From Xanthostigma xanthostigma (Eukaryota > Arthropoda > Insecta > Raphidioptera > Raphidiidae): a stretch of DNA of 64,000 nt. Numbering within the stretch: the first letter of the stretch is position 1; the number at the start of each line of letters is the position of its first letter. Made by a program: the position numbers and the translations under genes. Below, piece by piece: positions 36,608 through 46,838 of this stretch. The notes under the pieces were generated by a model. The model saw nothing but the letters and a program-made list of their open reading frames with translations. It was not told the origin of the DNA and did no database searches. Location: assembly GCA_963575645.1 (NCBI GenBank), contig OY754465.1, positions 41,442,401 to 41,506,400 of the forward strand, read 5' to 3'.

Positions 36608-38599
36608 AGGTGATCCATTTTAATCTTACCAGGCAGATATTTGAAAACAGTGGGGTTAACAAATAAAAATTTCCAACAAAAGTTATACGGTTGTTAGGAG
36701 GACATCGTTTGGGGGCACAATCATCCCCCTTACCTTCAACCCTTCTCGGGGGGGGGGGTAAGTCGAATTTTTTAAATAGAAACCCCCATTTTTTATGACT
36801 TATTTTGATTGAGTTGGTAAAAAAATACAACTTTCGTTGGAAACTTTTCTTTCGAAAATGTATTAATTATTATTATTTTTTTTTAATATATTTGTCTGAA
36901 AAATCGGTCGATAATTTTATTAATTGAAGAATTCTAATCAGACGTTAATCAAAGATTCAAATTTTTCAAAGTTTAATGGGAAGGTAATTGAGAAAATTAC
37001 AGGTGAAAAATAATTTTTTTTGAGTATTTAATGGACAGGACGGAATTTTCGAGATTTAACAGTTGTCAATAATATCTATTAATATTTCTGTATCATCTGG
37101 GTCATCATATCGTCGACGTCTTCTTTGCTAGTGGACAAATCCACCTCGACCCCGATCCAGTAAGGCGAGAATAGTATTATAGAGTAAGATCCCAGAACCG
37201 CCAGACACAACCTATTTTTAAATAAATGAAACCTTACGTTTTGAGTAGTGTTTTATGTACTTAGAACGCTTGGCGTACCTCCATCATTGAGTCTGTGACA
37301 TGTACAGGTACCAGGTGAGATAGGTGAGTAAAAATAAGAGTCACTTAAATTAAATTTAAATGGCTGATATTTATATAAGTTTTGTAAAATATCACTTTAA
37401 ATAAGTATCCAGTATCGTCAGTCACTTTCCGCTGACCACAACTTCTATCAGACGCTTTAAAGCTCAGAGAAAAATTGATGAAGTTCACTTATTTTTAAAT
37501 GCTTGATTTTTATATATGTTATTCAGACAACTATTACAAAATATTATATTTCAACAGTATGAGGGCGAGAGCTTTATGTATGCGTTTTAGAGCAAAATAC
37601 TAACAGCTGACTATGTTTTACGTCTGGGGAGATGTTTGGTCATTACAATTTGTCAGGCTGTTGAAATATAATTTTGTAATAGTTGTCTGAATAACATATA
37701 TAAAAATCAAGCATTTAAAAATAAGTGAAATTCATGAATTTTTCTCTGAGCTTTAAAGCGTCTGTCAGAAGTTGTGGTCAGCGTAAAGTGACTGGCGATA
37801 CTGGATACTAATTTATAGTGATATTTTACAAAACATATATAAATATCAGCCATTTAAATTTAAATTAAGTGACTCTTATTTTTACTCACCTGGTACCTGT
37901 ACATTTGTCACAGACTCAATGATGGAGGTACGCCAAGCGTTCTAAGTACATAAAAGACTACTCAAAACGTAAGGTTTCATTTATTTAAAAATAGGTTGTG
38001 TCTGGCGGCTCTGGGATCTTGGGCTATTAGACAGTAAATCTAGTAATTCAACAGAAATTTAGTAAGTAAGTGTCAACTGTCAACTTTTGTCACTTGCTTA
38101 GAAAAGTGCAAAGTCTCGTTTGTAACAACTCCAAAATTAGTCGAGTATTTCCGCAAGAGTTCATTCTCGCTGTCAACAATCCTGTCAACGCAAATTTGAC
38201 AGTTGGCCCCTCTGTCAAATCTCGCAAATTCCGTCCTGTCCATGAAATACTCAAGAAAAAATATGTTCCACCTGTAATTTTCTCAATTACCTTCCCATTG
38301 AACTTTGAAAAATTTGATTTTGACAGCACGGTAGCTTGATAGATTTGCATTTTCGAAAAAAAGTTTCCAACGAAAGTTGTATTTTTTTGCCAACTCAATC
38401 AAAATACGTCATAAAAAATGGGGGTTGCTTTTTAAAAAATTCGACTTACCCCCACTCTCCAAGGAGGGTTGGGGGTAAGGGGGATGATTGTGCCCCCAAA
38501 CGATGTCCCCCTAACAACCGTACAACTTTTGTAGGAAACTTTTCTTTTAACCCCACTGTTTTCAAATATCTGCCTGTTAAGATTAAAATGGATCACCTG
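36608..38599. mobile_element. 2.0 kb long-inverted-repeat element
   Basis: Arms of about 460 bases (36,608-37,065 and about 38,222-38,599) start AGGTGATCCATTTTAATCTT. They contain runs of G/C (GGGGGTAAG) and share sequence with the foldback at about 8,058-8,260. The centre is occupied by a second palindromic element. No coding region is recognised. Confidence 0.8.
37188..38018. mobile_element. 0.83 kb foldback element nested in the 2.0 kb element
   Basis: Near-symmetric arms of about 370 bases starting GATCCCAGAACCGCCAGAC, with a short asymmetric centre near 37,560-37,660. I see no clear target duplication. Sequence on either side differs, so it is distinct from the outer element. Confidence 0.75.
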
Positions 38600-39962
38600 T
38601 ATATTCTATGTTCATATAGAACGTTCATTCTAAATGTCGGTGAAAATATTTTTGAAACCGGATGAGTAGTTTCGGAGATTACCTCCTACATCCAAACTTT
38701 ACTTATTTAAAATATTAGTACCTATTAATTAGTTTTAAAATATATAATATCTACAAACATTTTAAATGCAATTCTGAGAATTATCAGACGCCAAAGTTCA
38801 ATAACAGGAAATAAAAGGAAATAGTACTTATTAAGTAAAATGAATGCATTTTTGCACATTATTTTATTATTCCAGATTTTAGGAGGGAGGTAGCCGCTCA
38901 TGGATTTATATAAACTAAATTTTATATTTGAAACGCTAGTACGACGCTCAGCGGCGTATTTCATATATAAAGATTTTTACTTTTTTCTCGTTAATTTATG
39001 GGGCGGCAAATCTTATGGGCCCAGGGCGCTAAATCTTAAAATACGCCACTGACGACACTGATGTTCGTCATATTCATAATGCTGAAAATATTTAAACTAC
39101 TTGTACAAATGAGCGTAAAACGTTGCTACTTGAAATTAATCTTTTGCAAATATAGACTGTTTACACTCTATTTTTTTAATATAACAATTAGTTAAGGTAG
39201 TATAAGATAATGTTTATAATATGTTGTTTAACTCAGAAGTGTCAAACTATTTTCAACATACCACTGTTAATAATATGAAATAATTATTTGCGGTGAACGT
39301 TCGTTCCCACCTCAATGGTTTTCGTACCGAAATTCCGAATTTTAAGCATAATTGTTAAACATATTAATTACGAAACTAAAGAAATTATATCGGAATTCCG
39401 GATCTGACAAAAAAATGTAACAAGTTTTTGCATAATTTTATTTTTATAGCGAATACACCTATATAATTATAATCCTTTATATTCCTCCTTTCGCATCTCT
39501 GTATCTTTTTTGGTTAACAAGATATGGTCGTTCCATAAGTATTTCGAAAGATTTCAGGTGTGCGCTTTCGTGCTAAAGCTGCCAAGTGACAAACAGAAAC
39601 GGAACAGAAAGCTCTTTCGTTCTTTAGTAGAATTCTCTTTCTATTTGCGTTGCTCGCTCAGTTACAATGTTCTGTTGTTTGTTACTTGGCGGCATAAGTG
39701 ATATTTTTCTTTCTCTCCCCCCTTTTTTGTTTGGTATCGCGTTGTACATTTCGTTATTTTTTGTGTACACGGTCGTACAATAGGGCACAGCCCTGTGAGC
39801 GAGACTGAAATATGGAATACGGTGGAGCCTACGGCTCCACAACTGTTATTGCTGCCGATCGGGACGCAGCCCCGTGAGAACAGTGTTTCGTCTTAATCGC
39901 GTGTGAAATATATGGCAACTCTCTGCAAATACGGCTATTATTCTATAATAATCTATCTTTTA
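38600..39962. other. Intergenic sequence upstream of the EF-hand gene
   Basis: Begins with transposon-like sequence (AACCGGATGAGTAGTTTCGG). A stretch at 39,776-39,840 is related in inverted orientation to 745-842. No gene recognised. Confidence 0.4.
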
Positions 39963-40012
39963 TAGGCAATCTACAAATCCACGCGAAGCTGGACCGGGCC
40001 ACTAGTGGTATA
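39963..40012 (+). mobile_element. Helitron 3' end fragment
   Basis: GGCAATCTACAAAT...CGCGAAGCTGGACC...ACTAGT is the same 3' terminus as in the Helitron at 55,347-55,774. The 5' end is not found. It lies just upstream of the EF-hand gene. Confidence 0.55.
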
Positions 40013-40235
40013 CTAAAATTGTCGGTTGGTAAAATCAAAAATATATCAGGAGATAATTTACGAGATCCCCCAAAATTTCGACTGCCCAGGGGCCCCCACA
40101 GGGGTCAATCCAGCACTGTTTAAAGGTATACGAGTTTATCCGAACTTGCATGTACGCGTCAGACTCTTGTCTACTTTGTTGTACAATGTAATAAATTCAG
40201 ATTCAGATCAAGTTAGCTATGTGTTTTGTCAAAAT

Positions 40236-40542
40236 ATGTCAATAAATAAAAGTTCTGAGTCTGTAATATATTGTGTAGGAGAAAATTTGCAGAAAAAAAT
40301 AAAATTAGCATTTCACCATGCGGATTCGAAAGGACAAGGATTTTTGGATTATGGAGATTATAAAGTAGCTATAACAATGTTGATGGGATACTCTCCTCCA
40401 AACTGGGAAACAGACGAGCTGTACGCAAATGAGTGCCACACAATGACCTTGGAAGAGTTTGAGGGTGTAGTTAAAAGAAAGATGAAATATTTTAATCAAG
40501 AATATCGCATTCGGGAAATGTTCGACATTTTGGATAATGATT
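40236..40542 (+). CDS. EFCAB11-like exon 1
   Basis: Encodes the N-terminus, the first EF loop (DSKGQGFLDYGD) and a helical region up to the first half of the third EF loop (MFDILDND). The donor is ATT|GTAATT, phase 1. Confidence 0.7.
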
Positions 40543-41142
40543 GTAATTGCCTCGTGATTTCTATAGTTTTTAAGAGGAAAAAAAAACACCTTACTTTGAA
40601 CTTTATACGTCTTACCAAAGATTACATAGTTTTACGTCTTACCAAGCTCTGGATGATGTTGATGACCTTTGCTGTCAAGAATTTACAATCTGTCAGTTTT
40701 GAGTCTTGATTGTCAAGTGTCGATTTTTTTTAAGTTGTTAAAGAACAAAAAAGAATATATATGTTTTTGATAATGACGTATTTCCATTTTGTTGTTCGCA
40801 CTTTTCATAAATAATCATTGTAATCACTAATGTAGCATTCGATAGCACAAAAAAAAACTGACACTTCATTTAATTCGCAAATCTATTACATAATTATTAA
40901 TGATTCATTAGATACGTCATTAAACAATTACGAAACTATTTTAATATGGGGGGAGTCAGCGCAACTTAACTTTGCGTCAATATTTCAAACTTAAATAATA
41001 TTCTCTACAGAGAATTTCGTAATGGCGATATCAGTAAAATTGGAAGTATATTCAACCAGCCAATTGATAGATATGACAATTAGACGGCGTACTAATTCAA
41101 GTCAATTTTTCACAAAAAAAATTAATTCATAAGACGGCATTC

Positions 41143-41175
<33 letters not shown>

Positions 41176-42006
41176 CTTTCTTTTATCTAATTTTACATTA
41201 TAGTAAAATTTGCTCAACTTGTGAGTATAAAACATGTCAGAAATATATCTAATACTATACGAATGAGACTAAAAAATAACAAAAAAAATCATTTTTATAC
41301 GTCAAATATTAATTACGGAGATACAAATTTTTAATTTTTAATACCTGCTGACGTAATTAAACCAGCCTATGCTCTCTGTGGGCTGTGCTCCATGCCTCTA
41401 CAATGTACATTGTACACTGTTCTCTTAAGTGGTGGGTGAGTCCCACTCACATAAGCTCAAGGGAGAAGTGAAACTTTTTTACAGTTATGAACTCGTTTCA
41501 TAGATGCGTTATTCATTTTGCTTTACCGAGGTTTCTCTTATATATCCCCCCCCCATTGAATCAGACTCATTCCCCTTTAATTTTGCGTTATCAAGGTTTC
41601 TCTTAATATTTCCCCACCATTGATACATTTCCCCTTTAATGTTACAGAACATTTCAAAAAGATATGTCGCTCAAGAAGTTTCACTTCAAAAAAATCCAAC
41701 GGCATTATGAATGACTTCCAAGATGGTGCAAACTTCTAAAAATCAACCACACCAACATAGCCGCTTATGGGTGTAATTAGGGATTAATCGATTTTGTGAT
41801 TTTCAGGTAAAGGTTACATAAGTTCGCAAGACATAAACCAAGCATGGAAAAATACCATTCCCAAAATATCATGGAGTGTAATAAAAGAAGCGTTTGATGA
41901 GTGCAGTTCAAATCAATCTAAATTTATGAACTTTGAACAGTTTCGTACTGTAATGATGGAGAGTTCAAGTAATTATAATTTTTTATTTACAATAAATTCG
42001 GTCTAG
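40236..42006 (+). CDS. EF-hand protein, EFCAB11-like (2 exons)
   Basis: Small EF-hand protein of 168 residues from exons 40236-40542 and 41807-42006. Donor GTAATT and acceptor TTTTCAG split one Cys codon, and the join rebuilds an EF loop DNDCKGYISSQD that neither exon holds alone. A first loop, DSKGQGFLDYGD, has acidic residues at positions 1, 9 and 12; a second and fourth hand look degenerate. Length and the order AFxxxDxxxxGFL, then a GY motif after ITMLM, resemble EFCAB11, a small uncharacterised calcium-binding family. I chose the ATG at 40236; the frame stays open to 40026 through transposon-like sequence, and a 5' exon upstream is possible. The final coding end runs through a possible donor (GTAATT near 41970), so a further exon cannot be excluded. 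It converges with ABCC10. Confidence 0.7.
41143..41172 (+). repeat. (AAT)n microsatellite in the EF-hand gene intron
   Basis: Ten uninterrupted AAT units. Confidence 0.95.
41807..42006 (+). CDS. EFCAB11-like exon 2
   Basis: Begins after TGATTTTCAG, completes the third EF loop (KGYISSQD) and carries a degenerate fourth hand (DECSSNQSKFMNFEQF). A TAG stop is at 42004. Confidence 0.7.
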
Positions 42007-42016
42007 TTATATTAAC

Positions 42017-42022
42017 AATAAA
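42017..42022 (+). promoter_or_regulatory. Candidate polyadenylation signal of the EF-hand gene
   Basis: A canonical AATAAA lies 11 bases after the stop codon. In sequence this AT-rich it could be chance, but its place suits a very short 3' UTR. Confidence 0.3.
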
Positions 42023-43748
42023 TTTATTAGATTGTTGTTTATTCTATACAAAAATACTTATTTGCAATACACGAATATACTATTTGTCAAATATAAAGAA
42101 TACAATAGTAGTGTAGCGTTAAAATTGAAAGGTTCCAAGGCGTGGCTTACTTTATCCAAAAAAAAAAAAACGATTGTGATGCGATCATGCGATAAATATA
42201 AACGATTAATTATCATTTAAAATTCATTAACAGATAGTTGACTTATTTGTTGTTAATATTACAAGTTTTTTGTTGTGTACACTAAGCCACGCCCCGTCCT
42301 CTGAAGATTTAATACTTCTCTTCTATTACCTAAACTAAAATGAATAATCACCCGAATATACAAAAAATATTAGTAATAACAGGTGATAAAAATTTATTAT
42401 ATTAACTAATAATAATTAGTACTACGTAAAATAAGACTGTACTTGAATAACAATTAATAAAAGCAAAATTATTAGATATTTCATATTTATATATAAGTAG
42501 TTTCTCAACAAAAATATTTTTTCTTCGTACCTCGGTCGAAAGTGCATACTTTCGGCACCAATTGTAAGCCAGAAAGTCTAACATTTACTTCTTGGTGGGA
42601 ATACACGCTCAATGTCCGTACGTTCGGGCGGTAGTAAAGCAAAAACAACCAATCAACTGTTGTTTAGATGTCGTTTCCATAGCAACCCTATTACATTTTA
42701 GCTAAACAGCTGTCATTCGTGTTTTTACGTGTAACCTCAAAGCTTCTTGCTTGGAATTTATGTGTGTTTTTATGTAATTAATAAGTAATTATTTAACTAA
42801 TGTATTTAATAAGCATGCTTACGACCAAGGTATGAAGAAAATAGTATATACCACACTTACCGAAAGTGTGATACCTTGCCCTTCGCGCCATGATGCCCTC
42901 GGCGTATCACACTTTCGACCCTTGTGGTGTAATATACTATTCCTATACTTTGGGACAACATGGAAACATATTAAAAATTCACAAACCTTAAGTAAAAACA
43001 ACAAAGCAGAGACCTTTTATTTTAGGTTAGGTACTGTTTTATTTTTTTATGTATCTCTATCTCATTTTTAACCATTCCAACATCGCAAGTGTCGGAATGG
43101 TACTATTTTAGGTCAAAGTTCACTTTTTAAAATTTTACAATATTTTTTCGTTTTGAGGCCCCCCAAATCCAAAAAATATATTTTTGGAAAAAGTCTGTGC
43201 GTCTGTTTGTGAACACGGTACAGGTCAAACGAATGAGCGGATTGAAACCAAATTTTGGGAAAATGTTTGGTATGCTAATATGAAGAGAAAAATCGGCGCA
43301 TGCGTAGAAGAGATACCGTTTTTTATATAATAATGGTATACCTACTTTTTAATAACAATTTATTATTCTATTTATTTTTACAAGAAACTTTTGTAAAAAT
43401 TTTTATAGTTTCGTAAATATTTTTAAAATAATGTTCTGTACATCTGTCAAAAAGAAATTAGTTAGGTAGCTGACAAGCATGCTTCGGTTAAATTTTACAT
43501 GGCGTGTATTATGTAGAACCACGCATATCCATAATATTTAATACTGGCCGTTACTTGCGTCACCGCACGCGTTAACAGAAATTCTGTTTTCTTTATTATA
43601 ATACCTATGTCAATATTTCCGAAGTTGAAATGGTCCCGTCGCCCAATTGGCTGGAATTTTTTGCAGCGCTTGTGGCACAAACCTTATATTATATGTACCT
43701 ACTAGGTACAAATATACAGGGGATTAAAAAAAAAAACGTAAAAACCTA
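42023..43748. other. Intergenic sequence between the EF-hand gene and the palindrome
   Basis: Holds the inverted repeat at 42,840-42,941 and a repeat at 43,225-43,310 shared with about 9,105-9,200 (GCGGATTGAAACCAAATTTT). No gene recognised. Confidence 0.45.
42840..42941. repeat. Imperfect inverted repeat
   Basis: AATAGTATAT...CGAAAGTGTGATAC pairs with its complement across about 20 bases. A related shorter palindrome, CGAAAGTGCATACTTTCG, lies near 42,537. Possibly a small transposon. Confidence 0.55.
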
Positions 43749-44957
43749 TATTCAAAGCAATAACACGTCAATCCGGTGTCGGAGAGGCAACCGGATGGCG
43801 AGTGGTAATCTGGGCCTATGAGTGGTACAGAACCCCCTGGTAGCAACCCAAGGTGACCCCAAATGGACGGGGGCGGCGATATGGGGGTGGGGCAAAATCG
43901 AAAAATGTTTGAAAAGGCAACCGGATAAAAATGCGGTTGCATTGAAGGAAATACCCTAATTATATAATAAATTTTTTTTGCCATCCGAACCACGCGGGCC
44001 GTTTTTGCACTAGCGAATAAAAAAAAAATTTAAAAAAAACTGAAAAGGCAACCGCTTCAAAATTAGTGAGTATACTTATTGACACCACCAAACGTTGGAA
44101 AAAAATTGCCATCCGATCCTGATGGGCAGTTTTGGAGAAATAACCCCTCAAAGTCGCTGAAAAACCCTTTTTTTCGATTTTTTCAACAATAAGTAAAAAT
44201 AACACACTAAAAATTGTACAAATCGGATGGCATTCGAAATTTATACTGTCCTAAGTACAAATAATAGTGTGTATCAATGCCATCCGATTTCGATTAAATT
44301 TACCCCTATTTAGCCAACCCCCAAAACTCATGAAAATAACAATTTTATGCAGCGTATGGCATTATTTTTATTGTTATTGAGTTTTGGGGGTTGGCTAAAT
44401 AGGGGTAAATTTAATCGAAATCGGATGGCATGGATACACACTATTATTTGTACTTAGGACAGTATAAATTTCGAATGCCATCCGATTTGAACAATGTTTA
44501 GTGTGTTTTTTTACTTATTGTTGAAAAAATCGAAAAAAAGGGTTTTTCGGCGACTTTGAGGGGTTGTTTCTCCGAAACTGCCCATCAGGATCGGATGGCA
44601 ATTTTTTTCCAACGTTTGGTGGTGTCAATAAGTATACTCACTAATTTTGAAGCGGTTGCCTTTTCAGTTTTTTTTAAATTTTTTTTTTATTCGCTAGTGC
44701 AAAAACGGCCCGCGTGGTTCGGATGGCAAAAAAAATTTATTATATAATTAGGGTATTTCCTTCAATGCAACCGCATTTTTATCCGGTTGCCTTTTCAAAC
44801 TTTTTTCGATTTTGCCCCACCCCCATATCGCCGCCCCCGTCCATTTGGGGTCACTTTGGCCGCTACCAGGGGGTTCTGCACCACTCATAGGTCCAGATTA
44901 CCACTCGCCATCCGGTTGCCTCTCCGACACCGGATTGACGTGCCATTGCTTTGAATA
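43749..44957. mobile_element. 1.2 kb foldback element, nearly perfect palindrome
   Basis: Two arms of about 590 bases meet near 44,353 around a loop of about 30 bases. Outer ends read TATTCAAAGCAAT in both arms, followed by CACGTCAATCCGGTGTC. Short motifs GGATGGCA and GGTTGCC recur many times in each arm. Because of the symmetry the same chance ORF appears on both strands. No transposase. One arm recurs at 14,983-15,515. Confidence 0.88.
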
Positions 44958-46592
44958 CTATAGTTATAATAGTTATTTAGAGCTGTAAATAAATAAGATA
45001 CTATGTAAATTCTAATGTATATAATTTTGTCTTTCTATTTTATGCTGTAGTTCAGATCTCTACTTTTTAATCACCCTAATCCTTTGAGATCTAAATCAAA
45101 ACTGTGAATGTTAATTTGACTAGTATATACAGTCCTCAAAAAGTTTCTCATATACACGATTTAAATGTTATTTACAATATCTAATTTTTGGGAAGTACTA
45201 ACCCATTCTCATACTTAAAATTTACTAAAAATGCTGAACGCTTAACGAATTTAAAACGAAAACGCCTTTAGGAGTACCGATTGCGCTACCATATTTTCGA
45301 AAATAAGCACTATAATAACTTTTCTATAGATAGAATGTACACGCTTTAATGGTTTGTTTGTCATCAAACGATATTAATTTATTCATATTAATTATTGTTC
45401 GGTTATAAACACAATAACAATACATAGCATAAAATTACTTAATTTTAAATACACTTTTTGACTGTAAAAATTGTTGTTTTACATTTGTGGCAGTTTAAAT
45501 ATGTAATTTATTAAAATAAAATATTTTTTATAAACTATTACTATTAAATTCTAGTAACGTTGTTAATCAACGTTGTAGCAATCAGCAATTTAAAATAATT
45601 ACTGCAGAGTTAGACACATTATTATTATCAAAATATGTCACAAGGATATATTGTTGGCAATGGACCCACCCGTTCCAATTTTTTATTGCATTACCGGAGA
45701 CATACTTTAGTTTAAAATATTTTATGTTAATGTGGCTCTTCAATTTTATGAACTAACCTAATTTGAAGTCACTAACAACGCACTGAAAACGCGCCTTAAA
45801 GCTTACGTAATCTGATTCTAATCAATACAAGGTAACTAGAATTGTCTATCACCTTCTAATTTAATGTGAGGACCGCCTAATGGCGGTCCTCACATTAAAT
45901 TAGATATGCAAACATAAACAAAATAACCAACAAAGCCAAACACCCAACTCGATCACGTGCTTCACAACGACGTCTCAGTTCCATAGGTTTTATAATGTGA
46001 TGTCGTATCACCGTTAATGGTTGGAGGCAGAATGCTTCACGCAGACGCGGATCCAGCTTTCAAAAAAGGTTGTGATCACCCGAAAATAGGCCAAGTTCGA
46101 GTCGGACTACGGAGTCGCACAAACAGTACAAATTACTAGACTAGTACCCAAAATAAGTCACTATAGTTTTCTTATTTATCCGCCGCGCGATATCGCATCA
46201 CTCAATCAAAATGTCAAACATCTAAGTTTGGCTCACAATGTGTGTGCTGCGTAACAAAAAAAAATAATAGTTGCGTTCCGAATCACGCATATTTCGTTTT
46301 TTTTTAAATTTAATTAAGGCATATGAGCCTATCGACCTCAATTAGGGTTTTGTGTACACATCATGGGTAGATCCGTGTCTGGCTTCACGTTGGGCGCCAA
46401 AAAACATTTAACTATCACATAAAACTTTAGGTAAGCCTTGTCCTGTATCTCAAATTATACTTTAGAAATATGAATTTTATGTTAGTGGGATAGTTCTTTA
46501 CATGCGCAGTCTCTCTATTGAAATCATTACGCAAAATATTCTATAATAATGTTCTATTAAAAAAAAAAAACATTTTAATCAGTCAGTACGTT
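44958..46592. other. Intergenic sequence, 3' of ABCC10
   Basis: AT-rich. Contains the perfect hairpin at 45,855-45,904. ABCC10's 3' UTR must lie at the right end; I see no clear AATAAA on the minus strand close to the stop. Confidence 0.4.
45855..45904. repeat. Perfect 50-bp hairpin
   Basis: 23-base arms TCTAATTTAATGTGAGGACC + GCC with a TAAT loop and no mismatch. It stands alone in the intergenic region between the two genes' 3' ends. Confidence 0.8.
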
Positions 46593-46838
46593 TCATTCTT
46601 GAGTTGCCACAAGTTTATAAAAATTTGAAGTGGGATCCTGCATCAGGGTGTCAGGTGAATCGAATTCAACAATTTGACCGTCTGACATAACGATTACTCT
46701 GTCACAGTCCATTACGGTCTGTACTCTATGTGCTATAGTTATCACAGTACTTCTTCTGAACGCTGATCGAATAGTCTGTTGGATTTGCCGATCAGTGTCG
46801 TAGTCTACATTGGCGGTAGCTTCGTCAATGCATAGAAT
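46593..46838 (-). CDS. ABCC10: ABCC10-like last exon: NBD2 Walker B to C-terminus
   Basis: Acceptor TATAATTGCAG. It encodes Walker B ILCIDEA with the catalytic Glu, D-loop NVDYD, the switch TIAHRVQT and a short C-terminal tail ending VATQE then TGA. NBD2 is therefore the canonical ATPase site. Confidence 0.93.
   Translation of the reverse strand: MLCIDEATANVDYDTDRQIQQTIRSAFRRSTVITIAHRVQTVMDCDRVIVMSDGQIVEFDSPDTLMQDPTSNFYKLVATQE

Noticed and set aside
43960..44747. Near-identical ORFs on opposite strands (81 and 63 residues)
   Set aside because: A product of the palindrome: each arm carries the same chance frame. Low-complexity phenylalanine- and lysine-rich peptide.
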